Assembly (NCBI GenBank): GCA_015680685.1
Contig: MNCI01027436.1
Coordinates: 133,146-197,145 of the forward strand
Source of the DNA: Gnetum montanum
Lineage: Eukaryota > Streptophyta > Gnetopsida > Gnetales > Gnetaceae
Direction: 5' to 3'
Length of the DNA stretch: 64,000 nucleotides
Every line of letters begins with the position of its first letter. Position 1 is the stretch's first letter. A program made the position numbers and the translations under genes. The notes under the pieces were generated by a model. The model did not search any database, was not told the DNA's origin, and was given only the letters and a program-made list of their open reading frames with translations. Below are positions 9,341 to 20,230 of the stretch, one piece after another.

Positions 9341-12300
9341 AAGCATGACCAAGTAGATCACTTTCTCCTTTAGTGGCATGTCTTCATTGATCGAAGTCAT
9401 TGTCAACATGTGGATCAAAGCCTCGCGATGTGGAGTAGATGTCATGATCAAGTCGTACAAGCTTAGGGTAGTATTTTTTTATTTTAGAACTTGTTTGACC
9501 TATGTGAGGGTGTCTAAGAGGTCTTGGATGCCCCTTGGTTTGTTGGCATTTTCTTCCTCTTCTATCCATCCTAGAAGATAAATTTCTCGAGGAGAAGCAA
9601 CTTCAGGTCTGAGCTCAGATCCTTGTTGACAGAGCGATGTAGGCTGTGTGGTCGTGTTGACCTTTTTCTTCTCCATAAATGTAGAAAGTGAGGAAGTAGG
9701 CTTGGAAGTGCCTAGGACAGTACCTCCCTTAGATGCCTCACCTATGAAGTAAACTTCTCGCCTTGCAGTGGGAGAAGGTTGCTCGGATGATTTGCAAAAG
9801 AGAAGGACCATCGAGGGTGTCGACCCCTTGATGACGAAAGAAGCTAGATGTGTTAGGGGGCAGGGCTCCGTGGCCCCATCGAAAGATGGCACAAAGGTGG
9901 GTGCCCGTGAAGGGACTCTTAAGACAAAAGGCTATTTCAAGCTTTGATTAGCTACCCATGGTACCTGTGCACTACGCTGAGGCACACGGATCATGAATGG
10001 CTACTGGGGTGGCCTAGGATCATTATTGATGCCGATGGCATTGATTATGTAACCAACATTATTGGCGTTGAGGGGGTCTATGTAGACATACATAGATTGG
10101 TTTTTGGGGTGTACTAGGTTGCTTTCATCCAGCAGTAGTTTCCCCTAGTCGATTAATCTCTAGATGTCGTCCTACAATGCCAAACAGTAATCCATGTTGT
10201 GGCCACACTATTGGTGGTAATCACAAAACCTATGTAGCCTGAAACTCCTAGGAACTGAAGAATCATTGGGCAAGGCCAAGAAGGGGTTCCTAAGGAGCTC
10301 GCAATAGCGTTGATGTTTCACGGTTGCTTCTTCCGACATCTGTTTGTGTCTGATGTATCCCGCTGCTAGTAGTTGCTTCAGAAGTTTTGAAGGCTTAAGA
10401 GGCAGTGGGGTGTACTTTAAGCAGTCTTTACGCTCAAAGTTGGGCTTGGGTTGTGTAGATGCCTCAGGCGTGATTGTATTAGGTTGCGGCATGTGGCCCA
10501 TTTTGGACGTAGGGTTAGCCGTGGGTGTGGTTGGTTTCTTACTGTTATTGCTACCATTGTTACTAGGTTTGGGTTTAGCTTCGGTTGCCACAATGGCCAC
10601 TATGGTTGTTGGGGCTTTACCCTTTTCCTTCTTTGTGAAGGTGTTCTTGTAAGAGACGTAGGACAAGTCTTTTCTTTCCTCGGCCGCATCTTGTATGCTC
10701 TTAGTCTGGGCAAAAGCCTGACAAAGAGAGTGAGGAGCAAGGTAGTATAGTTTGAACTTGATGAAGTCATTCACTATGCCCTTAAAGATAGCTAGCAAGT
10801 GGGCCTCCGCGATGGGCTAGCAGATCTCATTAAGGGTAGCACTTCAACATTGAATGAACTTTTGGACTCGCTCTAGGGGATCTTGCTTCACGCTTATCAA
10901 CTGATCCAGCATGGTTTCTGGCTCCAAGTTGTACTTGAAGCATGTCATGAACTGGGTCAGCAGCTCTTCCAAGGTTGAAATGGATGAGCATGGCAATGCA
11001 TGGTACCAATCCAAGGCTTTTCCAACTAGGGACATGGTGATGACGCGAATGATAGTATGAGGCCATTGCTGTAGTAGTAGAGACTCAGACCTGAAGGTGA
11101 CAAGATGTGTGTTGGGATCTCCCTCCCAATCGTACTTCATGAAATGTGGGAGAGACATCCTTGGAGGTAATTTTAGAATAGGGATTGCACGACTGATAGG
11201 GTTTTCCTGGTAAAAGTCCATGGCTTGTACCGTGTCAAACCCAGTAGCCTTGAGGCATTTTATTTCCTTTGTGAGGGTTTGGATGAGCTGAAATGCTTGG
11301 TCCAAATCAAGCAACATTGTAGATGGTTGGGGTGCTATAGAGGCCACACTTGCATGTGGTATGGTAGGGGTGATGGTATGACCCATCGACAGTACTGTTG
11401 GGATGACCCCCACTAGTGATGCTACTTGTGTCATCCACCACCTAGCAGGTGGTGTTGTTAAGGTGGCAACCACAGGTTGGGCTTCCAGAGAGACTGCTTG
11501 TGTCACCGGTAGCGTAGACCATAACCTTGGGTTAGGCTATGCTGATTGTGAGGCTTGGTGTATTTGAGAGTGCATGTAGTGAGATATCTGTGATTGTTAC
11601 GGAGTAGGTAAAGAAGTGAATGGGGCCCACCATGTGGACGGGCCAGGGCCCGCCACAGTGGGTAGAACAGACATTAATGTAGGAATAGAGGAAGAAGTCA
11701 CATATGTTTGCAAAGGTAATACGACATGCACATGCGGCAGGGTAGCCATGGTTGGCATCTTACATGCTACAGAAATAGGCTGTTGGACAACCTGCAAAGG
11801 GATAGTAGCTATAAACAAGATAGGTGAAACAGGCAAAAGAAGGTGTTGAAACTCTGCAGGATTGGCATGACTACCCATAGCAGCTACAGTTGTATGTTGC
11901 AGAAGCATAAGCATAATTACAAAGGGAGTGGTATCAGATGATGGCTTGATCCAGAAGGACTAGGTAGGAAGGATAGGAGTGGGGTTGACTAGACCTCCCT
12001 CATCTGATTGGGAATCGAGTTCCTCCTGTCCATCTTGAAAAGTGTCATCTTGGTTGGAAGTTGTGTCTTGTTGCTCCCTAAGCCTAGTCAACTGGATTAG
12101 TTGGTCCAAAAGCCTTTGGTATGCTTGTGTTAAAGGTAAAGAAATGTCGAGAGTAGGCACAAATTCCTTCCTGTTGCAATAAGCAAACTCGAAGCTACGT
12201 TTGTCCTCAAGTTCATGTGCGTCCAAGGGCAGATTCGTTTGCACCTTTGCACAAAGGAAACTGTAACACTCATGTTGCTGGGCCAATCCCTCAAGTCCTT

Positions 12301-12448
12301 GATTTTGGATTTTGAGAGATTGACGTGTTTCCAGTGTGGGGTTCAGTGGTTGTTCAGCACTAGTAGTGCCTTGAACTGTGATGGGAACTTCAACGTTGAA
12401 GGGAACTTTGATGTTGAAGGTATGGGAAGAAGTAGTTGAAAAAGCCAT
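9341..12448 (-). pseudogene. gag: Tat-type gag of element B
   Basis: Structural polyprotein that would form the virus-like particle. The start is taken at ATG 12448 (MAFSTTSSHTF), the first ATG with coding character after the leader repeats; an upstream in-frame ATG at 12583 lies in a leader repeat. Core capsid text at about 11160-10850 has DPNTHLVTF, WPHTIIRVITMSL and GKALDWYHALP, the plant Ty3/gypsy gag pattern. A zinc-knuckle-like motif CDYHQ..GHN...C follows at about 10225-10180. Then comes a long linker (9500-9892) with the related phrases REVYFIGE and REIYLLGW and, at about 9480-9400, a LSLYDLIMTS block known before pro in this lineage. Many codons for Gln are now TAG or TAA. Longest open pieces: 11960-12583, 10844-11506, 10208-10798. 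Confidence 0.75.
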
Positions 12449-13077
12449 TGAAAACTGACTAATTTTGTAGAAAAGCATAAAAAATGCAAAAAGAACAAAG
12501 AGATTACAAGGCAACAAAAAGAAGGCTTTATGTCTTGCTGGATTTCCAAGGAACCATTGAGGCGACTGATCTGCACCACACAAAGCATAAACAACCGCAA
12601 GAGGGTGTCATGTTTACACCAATGAGTGATGAGGTACAAAGCACATGCAAAACTGCCTAAGATATATTTAGCTAACTAGAAAAGGATTTTGGTCTTGCAG
12701 GGTCCCCGAGGAATCGTCGAAGCGACCGATCTGTACCACACATGATGGGGTACAGAATGCATGCAAGACTGTGAGGTGGGCAAGTTAACTAGCGAACAAG
12801 AAGGTTTTATGTCTCATATGGATCTGGAGGAATCATTGAGGCGATCAACCTGTACCATGCATGATGGGGTACAGAACACATGCAAGACTACCATAAAATA
12901 GGCTAGTTAACTGGCAATCAGAGGCCTTGTATTCTGTAGGGTTCCCGACGAACCGTCGAAGCGACTGATCTACACCGTGTAAAGTGCAAAAAACTATGGA
13001 AGGGTGTCATGTTTACGCTTATGTGTATCAGGTTGCAGCAAGCTTATAGAACTACCATGACACATGGAAAAGGAACC
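12449..13077 (-). repeat. Leader of element B with four degenerate tandem repeats
   Basis: Units of about 115-165 bp start near 12521, 12686, 12800 and 12922. Each has a variant of GAATCGTCGAAGCGACYGA, then CTGTACCACAC, GGGTACAGA, ATGCAAGACT and AGTTAACTAGC. They lie between the primer site and the gag start, so they belong to the untranslated leader. In insert N the leader holds a different simple repeat, though one GTTCCAAGGGAAC...ATCTACAC remnant of this unit remains at 44583. Confidence 0.65.
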
Positions 13078-13105
13078 AAAGGCCCTCTTTCTAACGCTAG
13101 AAAAC
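13078..13105 (-). other. Putative primer binding region of element B
   Basis: Directly inside the LTR end (TTACA, minus strand) the sequence reads GTTTTCTAGCGTTAGAAAG then AGGGCC. Insert N has GTTTTTGGCACTAGAAGG then AGGGCC at the same place. The shared block is consistent with a primer site; I do not name the tRNA. Confidence 0.5.
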
Positions 13106-14786
13106 TGTAACAACTGAAAATGTTGGTAGCTGGAAAACATCGAGGGGTTGGCGGGAGCAACAGTCTCAACCCCATACCTGTGGGAGGGCCGTGTTGGGAG
13201 TGTGTGTGGATATGGGGTGCCCTGAATGGTCTTGTCGATTAGACAGAGAATTAATCAAAGTCTATATAGCCTTTTGCAACACATAATTTGAAAACAGGGA
13301 TGGGAATGCGAAATGATGCTCGAAAATAAATAAGCAAAATGACACTTAAAAGTAAATAAGATAAGAAACAATGCAACATGCGATAGTAAACATGAAATAA
13401 AGTAAAATGCAGTTAGAAAAATCCACCACTCTGAAGCTATGAATTTTCTCTGTCAAGGTGGATACAGTCAGTTGCACAATGTGACAAAGTGCAGTGATCT
13501 CGAGAGTAACCAGGGTGTGCAAAGCTGGTAGGTTGTGTGCTTGGTGGCAGACTTTAGTGCTGACAGCATGGGGATTCTACCAAGGTGGTAGAAAGGGATA
13601 GGACAGAATGTTAGCTGGGAATGCTAATTGTTTCCAGTGTCAAATAGAGATCTTACAATACTGGATGCTACAACATGCCAGGAGGAGCACTTGATTCGCC
13701 AAGTAGAAGAGAAATGAGACACTTGGGGAAATTTTGAACTAAATAAAATTTTACCGGAACAGGGGAGAAAGAGTGAGCCAGAGGGGTTTGAGTATTGCTT
13801 GGGGTATTCATAGGACCAAGGGCACACAAAAGAGGTGGTTTGGATGCCACGTGACCTAGACTTTTCATTGACTTACTGATGCTGCATGTGCCAATATGAC
13901 CCTTAGATGTGCATGATTGTTGTGACTGTGACTCTGCCATCCCGTGACTGTGAGCCTGCCACACCATAATTGCACCGTCAGTGTTTGGAGATGTGTGCCA
14001 ATGGCCCAATTAGGTGAAGTGCATTGATGTCGCACAACCACCCACATGCTTTGCTGTGTGTCATAGCATAGCATGCTCGGTGTAGCATAGCACGTTGTCT
14101 TGTGTTTCATCACACATATGCTACATGCTTGCTACACTATGTAGTGTAGCGTAGCGTAGCATCTAGCCTTAGTCGCAAAAACTTGGCCAATCTGCAAACC
14201 TTTCTTCCTACACTGGGGAACTTGCAACCTTGTCAATTTCGCACTTTGAGCCGCCTTCTGTCTCTTCTACAAGATTGCTACGTCTTACTGCGCCATGTAG
14301 CTTAGCATAACGTAGCAGTAGACATGGTCTGCCGCTTCCTAATGGAAAGGGACATTTGAAGGACTTGAAGTTGGATGTTGAAACTGGCTATATGGTCGTT
14401 GCTACACTATGCTGCATTTTATACAGTAGCATAGTGTGGCATGGTACTGGCTCTGCAAACACTTTCTGAAGCTTGTTACGCTACATAGTGGGATGTAGCA
14501 TAGTGTAGCAAACTTCGTGACCTAGAAAATGTGCCGAACAGTTTTTTGCATCTGGAATGTTGTTGCCAACTCTGTGCACCATTTTTGAGTAGGTTGTTAA
14601 CCGAGAAAGCTACTTGGATGAACAGGCAGGATGACCCATAGAGCCCATTCATGCCCAAAGTAGAAAATTTGTTGAACTGGTTAACCTGAACTCAGAGTGT
14701 TCTCCTCCCAAAGAATTACTGTAACGTTGCACGAAGTACTATGCCTGGTGAAGCAAGAATGACCTTGCATTTTTTTGGGTGTTTCA
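13106..14786 (-). repeat. 5' LTR of element B (1681 bp)
   Basis: On the minus strand it starts TGAAACACCC at 14786 and ends GTTGTTACA at 13106. It matches the LTR of C along its length, for example TTTGGGCA / AAGTAGAAAA near 14650, CAGGGCACCCCATATCC near 13220 and the TATA variant TATGAATACCCC near 13805. Stem-forming CTACACTATGTAGTGTAGC words lie at 14130-14155, 14280-14320 and 14395-14520. No matching 3' LTR of this copy is visible to the left. Confidence 0.8.
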
Positions 14787-15049
14787 CTTATTCTCGCATG
14801 TTGCATTATTTTCTACTTTATTTATTTTCAAGAATTACTTTGCGCTTTCACCTCCATTTTCAAATTATATGTTCCAAAAGGCTATATATATATGCTGATT
14901 AAGTTCTTGTCTAATCAACAAGACCATTTAGGGTGCCCCGTATCCGCACACACACACCCAACATGGCCCTCCCGTAGATACGAGGTCAAAACTATCGCAC
15001 CTGCCAACCCCTCGGTGATTTCTAGCCGCCAACATTTTTGGTCACTACA
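14787..15049 (+). repeat. 3' end of a plus-strand Tat-like LTR (element C 5' LTR)
   Basis: It matches 19275-19537 of the complete LTR: CTTATT..., TTTTCAAATTATATGTTCC, AAAGGCTATAT, CATTTAGGGTGCCCC and CCGCCAAC, ending TCACTACA. It begins exactly at the terminus of the opposite-strand LTR of B, as expected if B inserted into this LTR. The first ~1.4 kb of the LTR is not found in the window. Confidence 0.7.
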
Positions 15050-15359
15050 GTCTATGCCTACAAGGCTACGCACCTACAACCCTACTGCGACCTAGCAAAA
15101 ACCCTGCTTAAGTAGTTTGCAACCAAAGATGTGCAACATGTGCCATGCAATGAGAACACTGTGGCAAATGCCTTAGCTACCCTTGCATTAAACATTCCAT
15201 CACATTCCTTGGAAATCTACCAACTTCAATTATCAAATGCGTAGAGCCTATCACTCAGGTAGAACATGTGGCCTCTGTCAATGCTATGGATACCCAGGAG
15301 TGGTATGCCCACATTAAAACTTACATGCAACACGGTGAACCCCTAGGTGGATTGACATC
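15050..15359 (+). pseudogene. RNase H C-terminal remnant of element C
   Basis: The text ...QHVPCNENTVANALATLAL at about 15130-15195 is the end of a Tat-type RNase H domain, where HIPREQN..ADALATLA is usual. RNase H removes the RNA strand during reverse transcription. It starts directly after an LTR end, with no primer site, gag, pro or RT between, so this copy lost those parts by deletion. The N-terminal acidic residues of the domain are missing. A short linker leads to integrase. Confidence 0.7.
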
Positions 15360-16539
15360 TACCTAGAGAGATGTAATCCGTAAGCATGCCCGACAATACA
15401 TGCTCATGGGAAATGACGCCCTATGTCAACGTTCCTACAACAGGATATTACTAGCATGCGTGGGAGGGGAGCAAGCGTAGAAGGTAGTTCATGAAGCGCA
15501 TGAGGGGCTTTGTGGTGAACACATAGCACCTAGGGCTATGGTTGCAAAAATCAGATGCCTAGGCTACTACTGGCCCCACATGGAATGTGACTATTTTTCA
15601 AAGGTCAAGACATGCGACACATGCTAGAGATACACAAATCTCATACACATAGCACTTACAGACCTATACCCGATGCAAATCACGTGGCCCTTTCAATAAT
15701 GAGGACTAGACCTCATAGGGCCTATCACGCCTAAGTCCTCCTTAGGGCATAGTTTCATTATCACTACGATTGAGTACTTTACCAAATGGGTGGAGGCTAT
15801 CCCCTTGAGGAAGATGACGTCTCAGCAAATTTTCCATTTCATCCTTGACAACATCGTAACTAGATTTGGACTTCCAAGGACTATCATGACTGATAATGGG
15901 CCACAGTTGAGCAGTATGGAAACTCGAACCTTTTGCAACAATCTAAGCATTAAATAATAATTCTCCTCCCCCTATTATCTGTAGGTGAATGGGTAGGCAG
16001 AGGTTACAAATAACTGCATCATTAACTTGCTGAAGCAGATGCTTAACAACAGCAAGAGGTAGTGGCACGAGCAAATCCTCTATGTTCTGTGGGCCTACCG
16101 AACGATGTGTAGGACCGCAACAAGTAAGACCCCTTACAGCCTTATTTATGGATCTGAAGCTATGTTGCCTCTTGAGTTGCAGGTACCTTCACTTCAGATG
16201 ATCTTATCCAACATCATGAGCAAAGCCTAGAACAACGAGTCACGGATCATCAACCTTGACTCAATAGAGGAGTGCATGCAGATGCTAAGATGCATCGAGC
16301 ACTACCAGAGTAAGCAGCAACAGAAGCACCGTGCGGACCCACATCGACGGCCAGTACAAAAGGGAGACCTCATCCTCAAGGCCATTCATGAACACACAAG
16401 AAAATTCTTAGCCAAATGGGAAGGTCCTTACATGGTCACTAAAGCCTTTGGGAATGGAGCCTTCAAGCTGGCGGACATGGATGGCAACAAGTTTGCGAAC
16501 CTGGTAAATCACTTGTACCTCAAGCTATACTACGTCTGA
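15360..16539 (+). pseudogene. Tat-type integrase of element C
   Basis: The enzyme would insert the cDNA into host DNA. Zinc-binding part at about 15490-15630: HEAHEGLCGEH ... TCDTC. Catalytic core: GLDLIGPI (15704, first Asp), MTDNGPQ (15886, second Asp), AEVTNN (15997, Glu), so all three catalytic acids remain although the frame is stopped. The C-terminal part at 16276-16539 is still open: KGDLILKAI, KFLAKWEGPYMV, GAFKLADMDG, ending KLYYV. Stops inside are TAG or TAA at expected Gln codons, for instance twice in the YL.VNG.AEV stretch, plus TGA at an expected Trp codon. The core resembles angiosperm Tat integrases in order and spacing. Confidence 0.85.
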
Positions 16540-16810
16540 AGCATAGCAATAGCCACCATTGTCTGCTACGACGATAAACTGGCAACAACAACCAGTAGCA
16601 TCCACAATGATGTTAAACTAGCAACAATGACCAGTGTCTACAATGATGTTAAACTAGCAGCATCGAGCACCATCCGCCATGACATAAAATTGGCACAACC
16701 CATCCACTATGATGTTAAACTGGCATGTACGATCTGCTAGGATCTTAAACCAACATAGCAGTCCACTGGGACCTTAAACCAACACACAGTCTACCAAGAC
16801 ATTAAAATGG
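16540..16810 (+). repeat. In-frame DVKLA peptide repeat downstream of integrase
   Basis: After the TGA that ends integrase, the same frame continues with YDDKLA, HNDVKLA, YNDVKLA, RHDIKLA, HYDVKLA, then degenerate DLKPT copies. Unit spacing is 27-42 bp. Each unit holds GATGTTAAACTRGCA. The same peptide occurs in insert N (43500-43590, HYDVKLA twice) on its coding strand, and as DNA at 41990-42110. It may be the C-terminal tail of a longer product or a coding relic. Confidence 0.7.
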
Positions 16811-17857
16811 GTTTGCATCGCATCCCCAGCATGCACCAACACCAAATACACATCAAACGAGTGGGCGCGATGCCAACGCACGGGTGGTTTGTCGCAACTC
16901 CAAAACGTAGTTCACGACACAATGGGAATGTGGTCTAGAACATATGCAACATCACCACCCTTAGCATCATGTTGATCCTTTGAAGATGTCGTATGACATC
17001 GGACTAGTCCTCCAGACCTACTATTGCCACGGCCCCTTGCCCTGATAGTAGTTCTTTGGCCAATGCTTGCCGCTGGAGTTTCGGTAGTATTGTGGGCCAG
17101 CCACAATATTGTTATCCTCTGGCCCCCTGCCAATGATGTTCAGCTATGTGGTAGCTAATCCCATAGCTAAACTAGGAACTCATGCCCCTAGTAGGGATTC
17201 TAGTGGATCCACACTCATAGCAGCACCTCTGAGGCCGGTTCCTCCATGCTAATGTTGCCAAGGCCATTGCTGGCCTTCCTACTTTGGATGTCGTATACCA
17301 ACAACGATGTCCAACAGCTTCAATAACCTCAGCAGCAAGCAAGACCTTTTCCCCTAAGGGCACGTCTCATGATAGCAGCAAATGCTACAACACCGCGAAG
17401 TGAGTGCCTCAACTAGCTTGACTACTACAGAGTGAAAACTCCCATGTCATTTGTAATGCAGCTTGCTACCTAGGAAATACTAGTGAAAGTTCCATGATGT
17501 GCATAACATAGCTCACCGCATGGAACACATTTGTAGGTAGGTCAAAACCCTACACAGATGTAACACAACTCATCTTGGGAATGACACCTGTCCTACGAGA
17601 GGTCAAAGGTCAGCTGAAGCAAAGGTGAAAACGCATACAACTCCCTCATGAGTACTTCAACGAGGGATTTGGCTAAACCTCACCCCTACCCTTCTCTTGT
17701 ACCTATTTCCTCCCTGCTTCACCTCTTCACTCCAATGCAACACTTTCAAGTGTAGTCAAGCGATGTCTCGACACTCATCGAGCGACAACCTCAGCATTTT
17801 ACCTACTGCGATGTTTTGTATTCTTTGTCGATGTCTATCAAGCCTGTTCTCCAAATG
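16811..17857 (+). other. 3' non-coding region of element C
   Basis: Between the DVKLA repeat and the polypurine tract I find no gene. It resembles 1-1078 of element A in scattered blocks (GCAGCAAGCAAG, TGGCCCC, CTGCCAAT) and so is a conserved part of the family rather than unrelated DNA. Confidence 0.55.
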
Positions 17858-17875
17858 TTGACAAAGAGGGGCCAA
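17858..17875 (+). other. Polypurine tract of element C
   Basis: TTGACAAAGAGGGGCCAA lies directly before the LTR start TGAAACACC, as in element A and insert N. Confidence 0.85.
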
Positions 17876-18220
17876 TGAAACACCTTAGAAAATTTGAGGT
17901 CATTCTCACTTCACCAGGCATTATAATTCACATAGCGGTACAGAAGTTCTTCAGGAGGAGAACGCTCTAAACTCAGACCGGCCAGTTCGGAAAAATTTTC
18001 TACTTTGGGCATAGACAGGCTCTACGGATCATCCTGCCTATCCACCTAAGTAGTTTTCCCAGCTAGCATCCTACTTAGAAATGATGCGCAAAGTTGACAG
18101 CAGCACTCAGGATGCATGAAACAGTTCAACAATTATTTTCCAAGTCACAAAGTTTACCATGGTACGCCACGTCTCGCTATGTAGCATAGCAAGCTTTAGA
18201 AAAAAATTGTACAACGAAGT

Positions 18221-18250
18221 GCTACGCTACACTATGTAGTGTAGCATAGC
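18221..18250. repeat. Perfect-type palindrome in LTR C
   Basis: GCTACGCTACACTATGTAGT followed by GTAGCATAGC: a stem of about 13 bp around a CTATG centre. Related stems lie at 18337-18383 and 18536-18590 and in the LTR of B at 14130-14520. They fall in U3, upstream of TATA. Confidence 0.7.
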
Positions 18251-18473
18251 ATGGCAACAGCTATACAACCTGTTCCACCACCCAACTTCATGTCCTTTAA
18301 CAATGTCCCTTTTCGTTAGGAAGCAACAGACCATGTCTATTGCTATGCTACACTGAGCTACATGGCACAGTGAGGTGTAGCAATCCTACGAAAGAGATAG
18401 AAGGTAGCTCAAAGGGTAGAATCAACAAAGTTTGCAAGTCTCACAACACAGGAAGCAAAGTTTGCAAATTGGT

Positions 18474-18566
18474 GAAGTTTTCACGATTAAGGCCAATCGC
18501 TATGCTATGCTATGCTACANGAAGTTTTCACGATTAAGGCCAATCGCTATGCTATGCTATGCTACA
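18474..18566. other. 46-bp direct duplication around a single N (likely assembly artefact)
   Basis: 18474-18519 and 18521-18566 are identical (GAAGTTTTCACGATTAAGGC ... ATGCTATGCTACA) and are separated only by the N at 18520. This is what a gap joint with an uncollapsed overlap looks like. Confidence 0.85.
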
Positions 18567-18902
18567 TAGCATAGCATAGCGTAGCAAACATGCAACACAC
18601 ATGTAGTAGAATGCGTGACAACATGCTATGCTACGCCGAGCATGCTATGCTACAAAGCATAGCAAAGCATGCAGGTGGTTGTGTGACATCAATGCACTTC
18701 ACCTAATTGTACTATTGGCACATGTCTCTAGATGCTGATGACACAATTATGGCATGGTAGGCTTACAGTTACAACATAGCAAACTCACATTACAATAGTT
18801 GTGCAGGTCCAACAGTCATGCATGACACGTGTAGCACAAGCAAGTCAACATAGGCCTAGAGCACGTGGTGTCTAGATCACCCCTTTCACGAAACCTTGGT
18901 CC

Positions 18903-18910
18903 TATAAATA
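18903..18910 (+). promoter_or_regulatory. TATA box of LTR C
   Basis: CCTATAAATACCCC, the family promoter word, about 1030 bp into the LTR; the U3 stem-loops are upstream. Confidence 0.75.
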
Positions 18911-19537
18911 CCCCAACATGCAACATTCAAAGGGTTTAGAAATTTTCCAATTTCCTGACTCTCCTTCTCTTTGGCACTCAAGCTCTCTTCCCAGTGCATT
19001 GTAACATTGAGCATTGTAATCTTTCTATTTGACACTGCAAATAGTTAGCATTCTTAGTTGGCATTTTGCTCTGACCCCTTCTACCACCTTGGTAGAAGTC
19101 TTGCATTGTCAACTCCTAATTCCGTGTCCAAGCACACAACCATCTTTGCTCCACATGTCCTGGTTACTCTCAGGATCTCTACACTCCGCAACACTATGCA
19201 ACCAACTGTAGCCATCTTGACAGAGCAAGCTTGTAGCTTCGAAGTGGTGCACTTTTCTAACTGCATTTTTACTTGGTTCCCTACTTATTGCTATTTTTTA
19301 CATTATTTTATGTCTTATTTACTTTTAAGTATTACTTCACATTATTTCGCTCTTTCGCTCCTGTTTTCAAATTATATGTTGCAAAAGGCTATATAGACAC
19401 CAACGATCGACCAGACTATTCAGGGTGCCCCATATCCACTCATACCCAGCATGGTCCTCCCGTGGGTACGGGGTCGAGGCTATCATGCCCACCAACCCCT
19501 TAGTGTTTTCCAGCCATTGATGTTTTCGATCGCTACA

Positions 19538-20230
19538 CACCACAACCAATGGAGAAACATCAACAGTGGTAGCACCCAAAATCATGGGGGATGCCACCAC
19601 CAAGGTAATAATATCCTTACCGAAAACCTGATCCATATAGATATTACGTGCACTATCTAATCTCTCCACATGACTATGTTAGTCACATTACTCCTTAGCA
19701 TCACTACCAAGCTCACGAGTACTATAGGACTTCCTCTCCTAGGGGTGACATCCCATAAGTGTACCATTCTTCCAATCTAGCTGCATCTCTCCCACTAATA
19801 GCTCCATTACCACCTACTCCAACAATGCAAGGTGAACTCCCTGCTCAGCCACAACAATGCAATGCCACAAGGGATGTTAATCCTCAACCTACTATAGGTT
19901 CTAACAATCATATGAAGAAAAGATCTTTCTTTAGTAGCAATAGTCCAACCAAGCCTTTGTAATGCCAAGAAATTGAGTCTTTGGACACCTCTATATCAAA
20001 TAAAGCTTTAGAACCCCCTTTGAACTTAACACTGCATTCAATGCATATGGTCATGTTAACCCATGCTGTTACTAATTGGATCAAAGCTAGCCATCTTTCC
20101 AAGAAATTCTCTAATCCTAGGAGTCTCGTAATATATCTACAAATTGTTGGGAATGCGCCATGCAAAGCTCTTTTGGATTTAGGTTTCGGTGTCAACCTGA
20201 TATCTCAAGAAATGTATAAGACCTAGAACT
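19538..20230 (+). pseudogene. Gag linker and protease of Athila-like element D
   Basis: The stretch opens inside the proline-rich linker between gag and pro (19759-19962), so the gag core and 5' LTR of D are missing here; element C's LTR ends at 19537. The protease region 19981-20226 carries CKALLDLGFGVNLISQEMY: a D-L-G active site followed by the GVNLI strand, as in Athila proteases (DLGAS.N.MP). Element E has CKALLDSCFGVNLIS at 47380. The frame stops soon after. Confidence 0.7.

Larger units (their letters stand above)
17876..19537 (+). repeat. Complete 3' LTR of element C (1662 bp)
   Basis: Starts TGAAACACC, ends ATCGCTACA. It contains the TATA box at 18903, poly-palindromic CTATGCTACATAGCATAG stretches, and the 3' block TTCAGGGTGCCCCATATCC. 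One undetermined base sits at 18520 inside a 46-bp duplication that is probably an assembly fault, so the true LTR is probably about 47 bp shorter. After it (CACCACAACC) sequence of element D begins. Confidence 0.85.

Noticed and set aside
10344-10750. Two plus-strand frames of about 100 codons
   Set aside because: Shadows of the gag linker on the minus strand.
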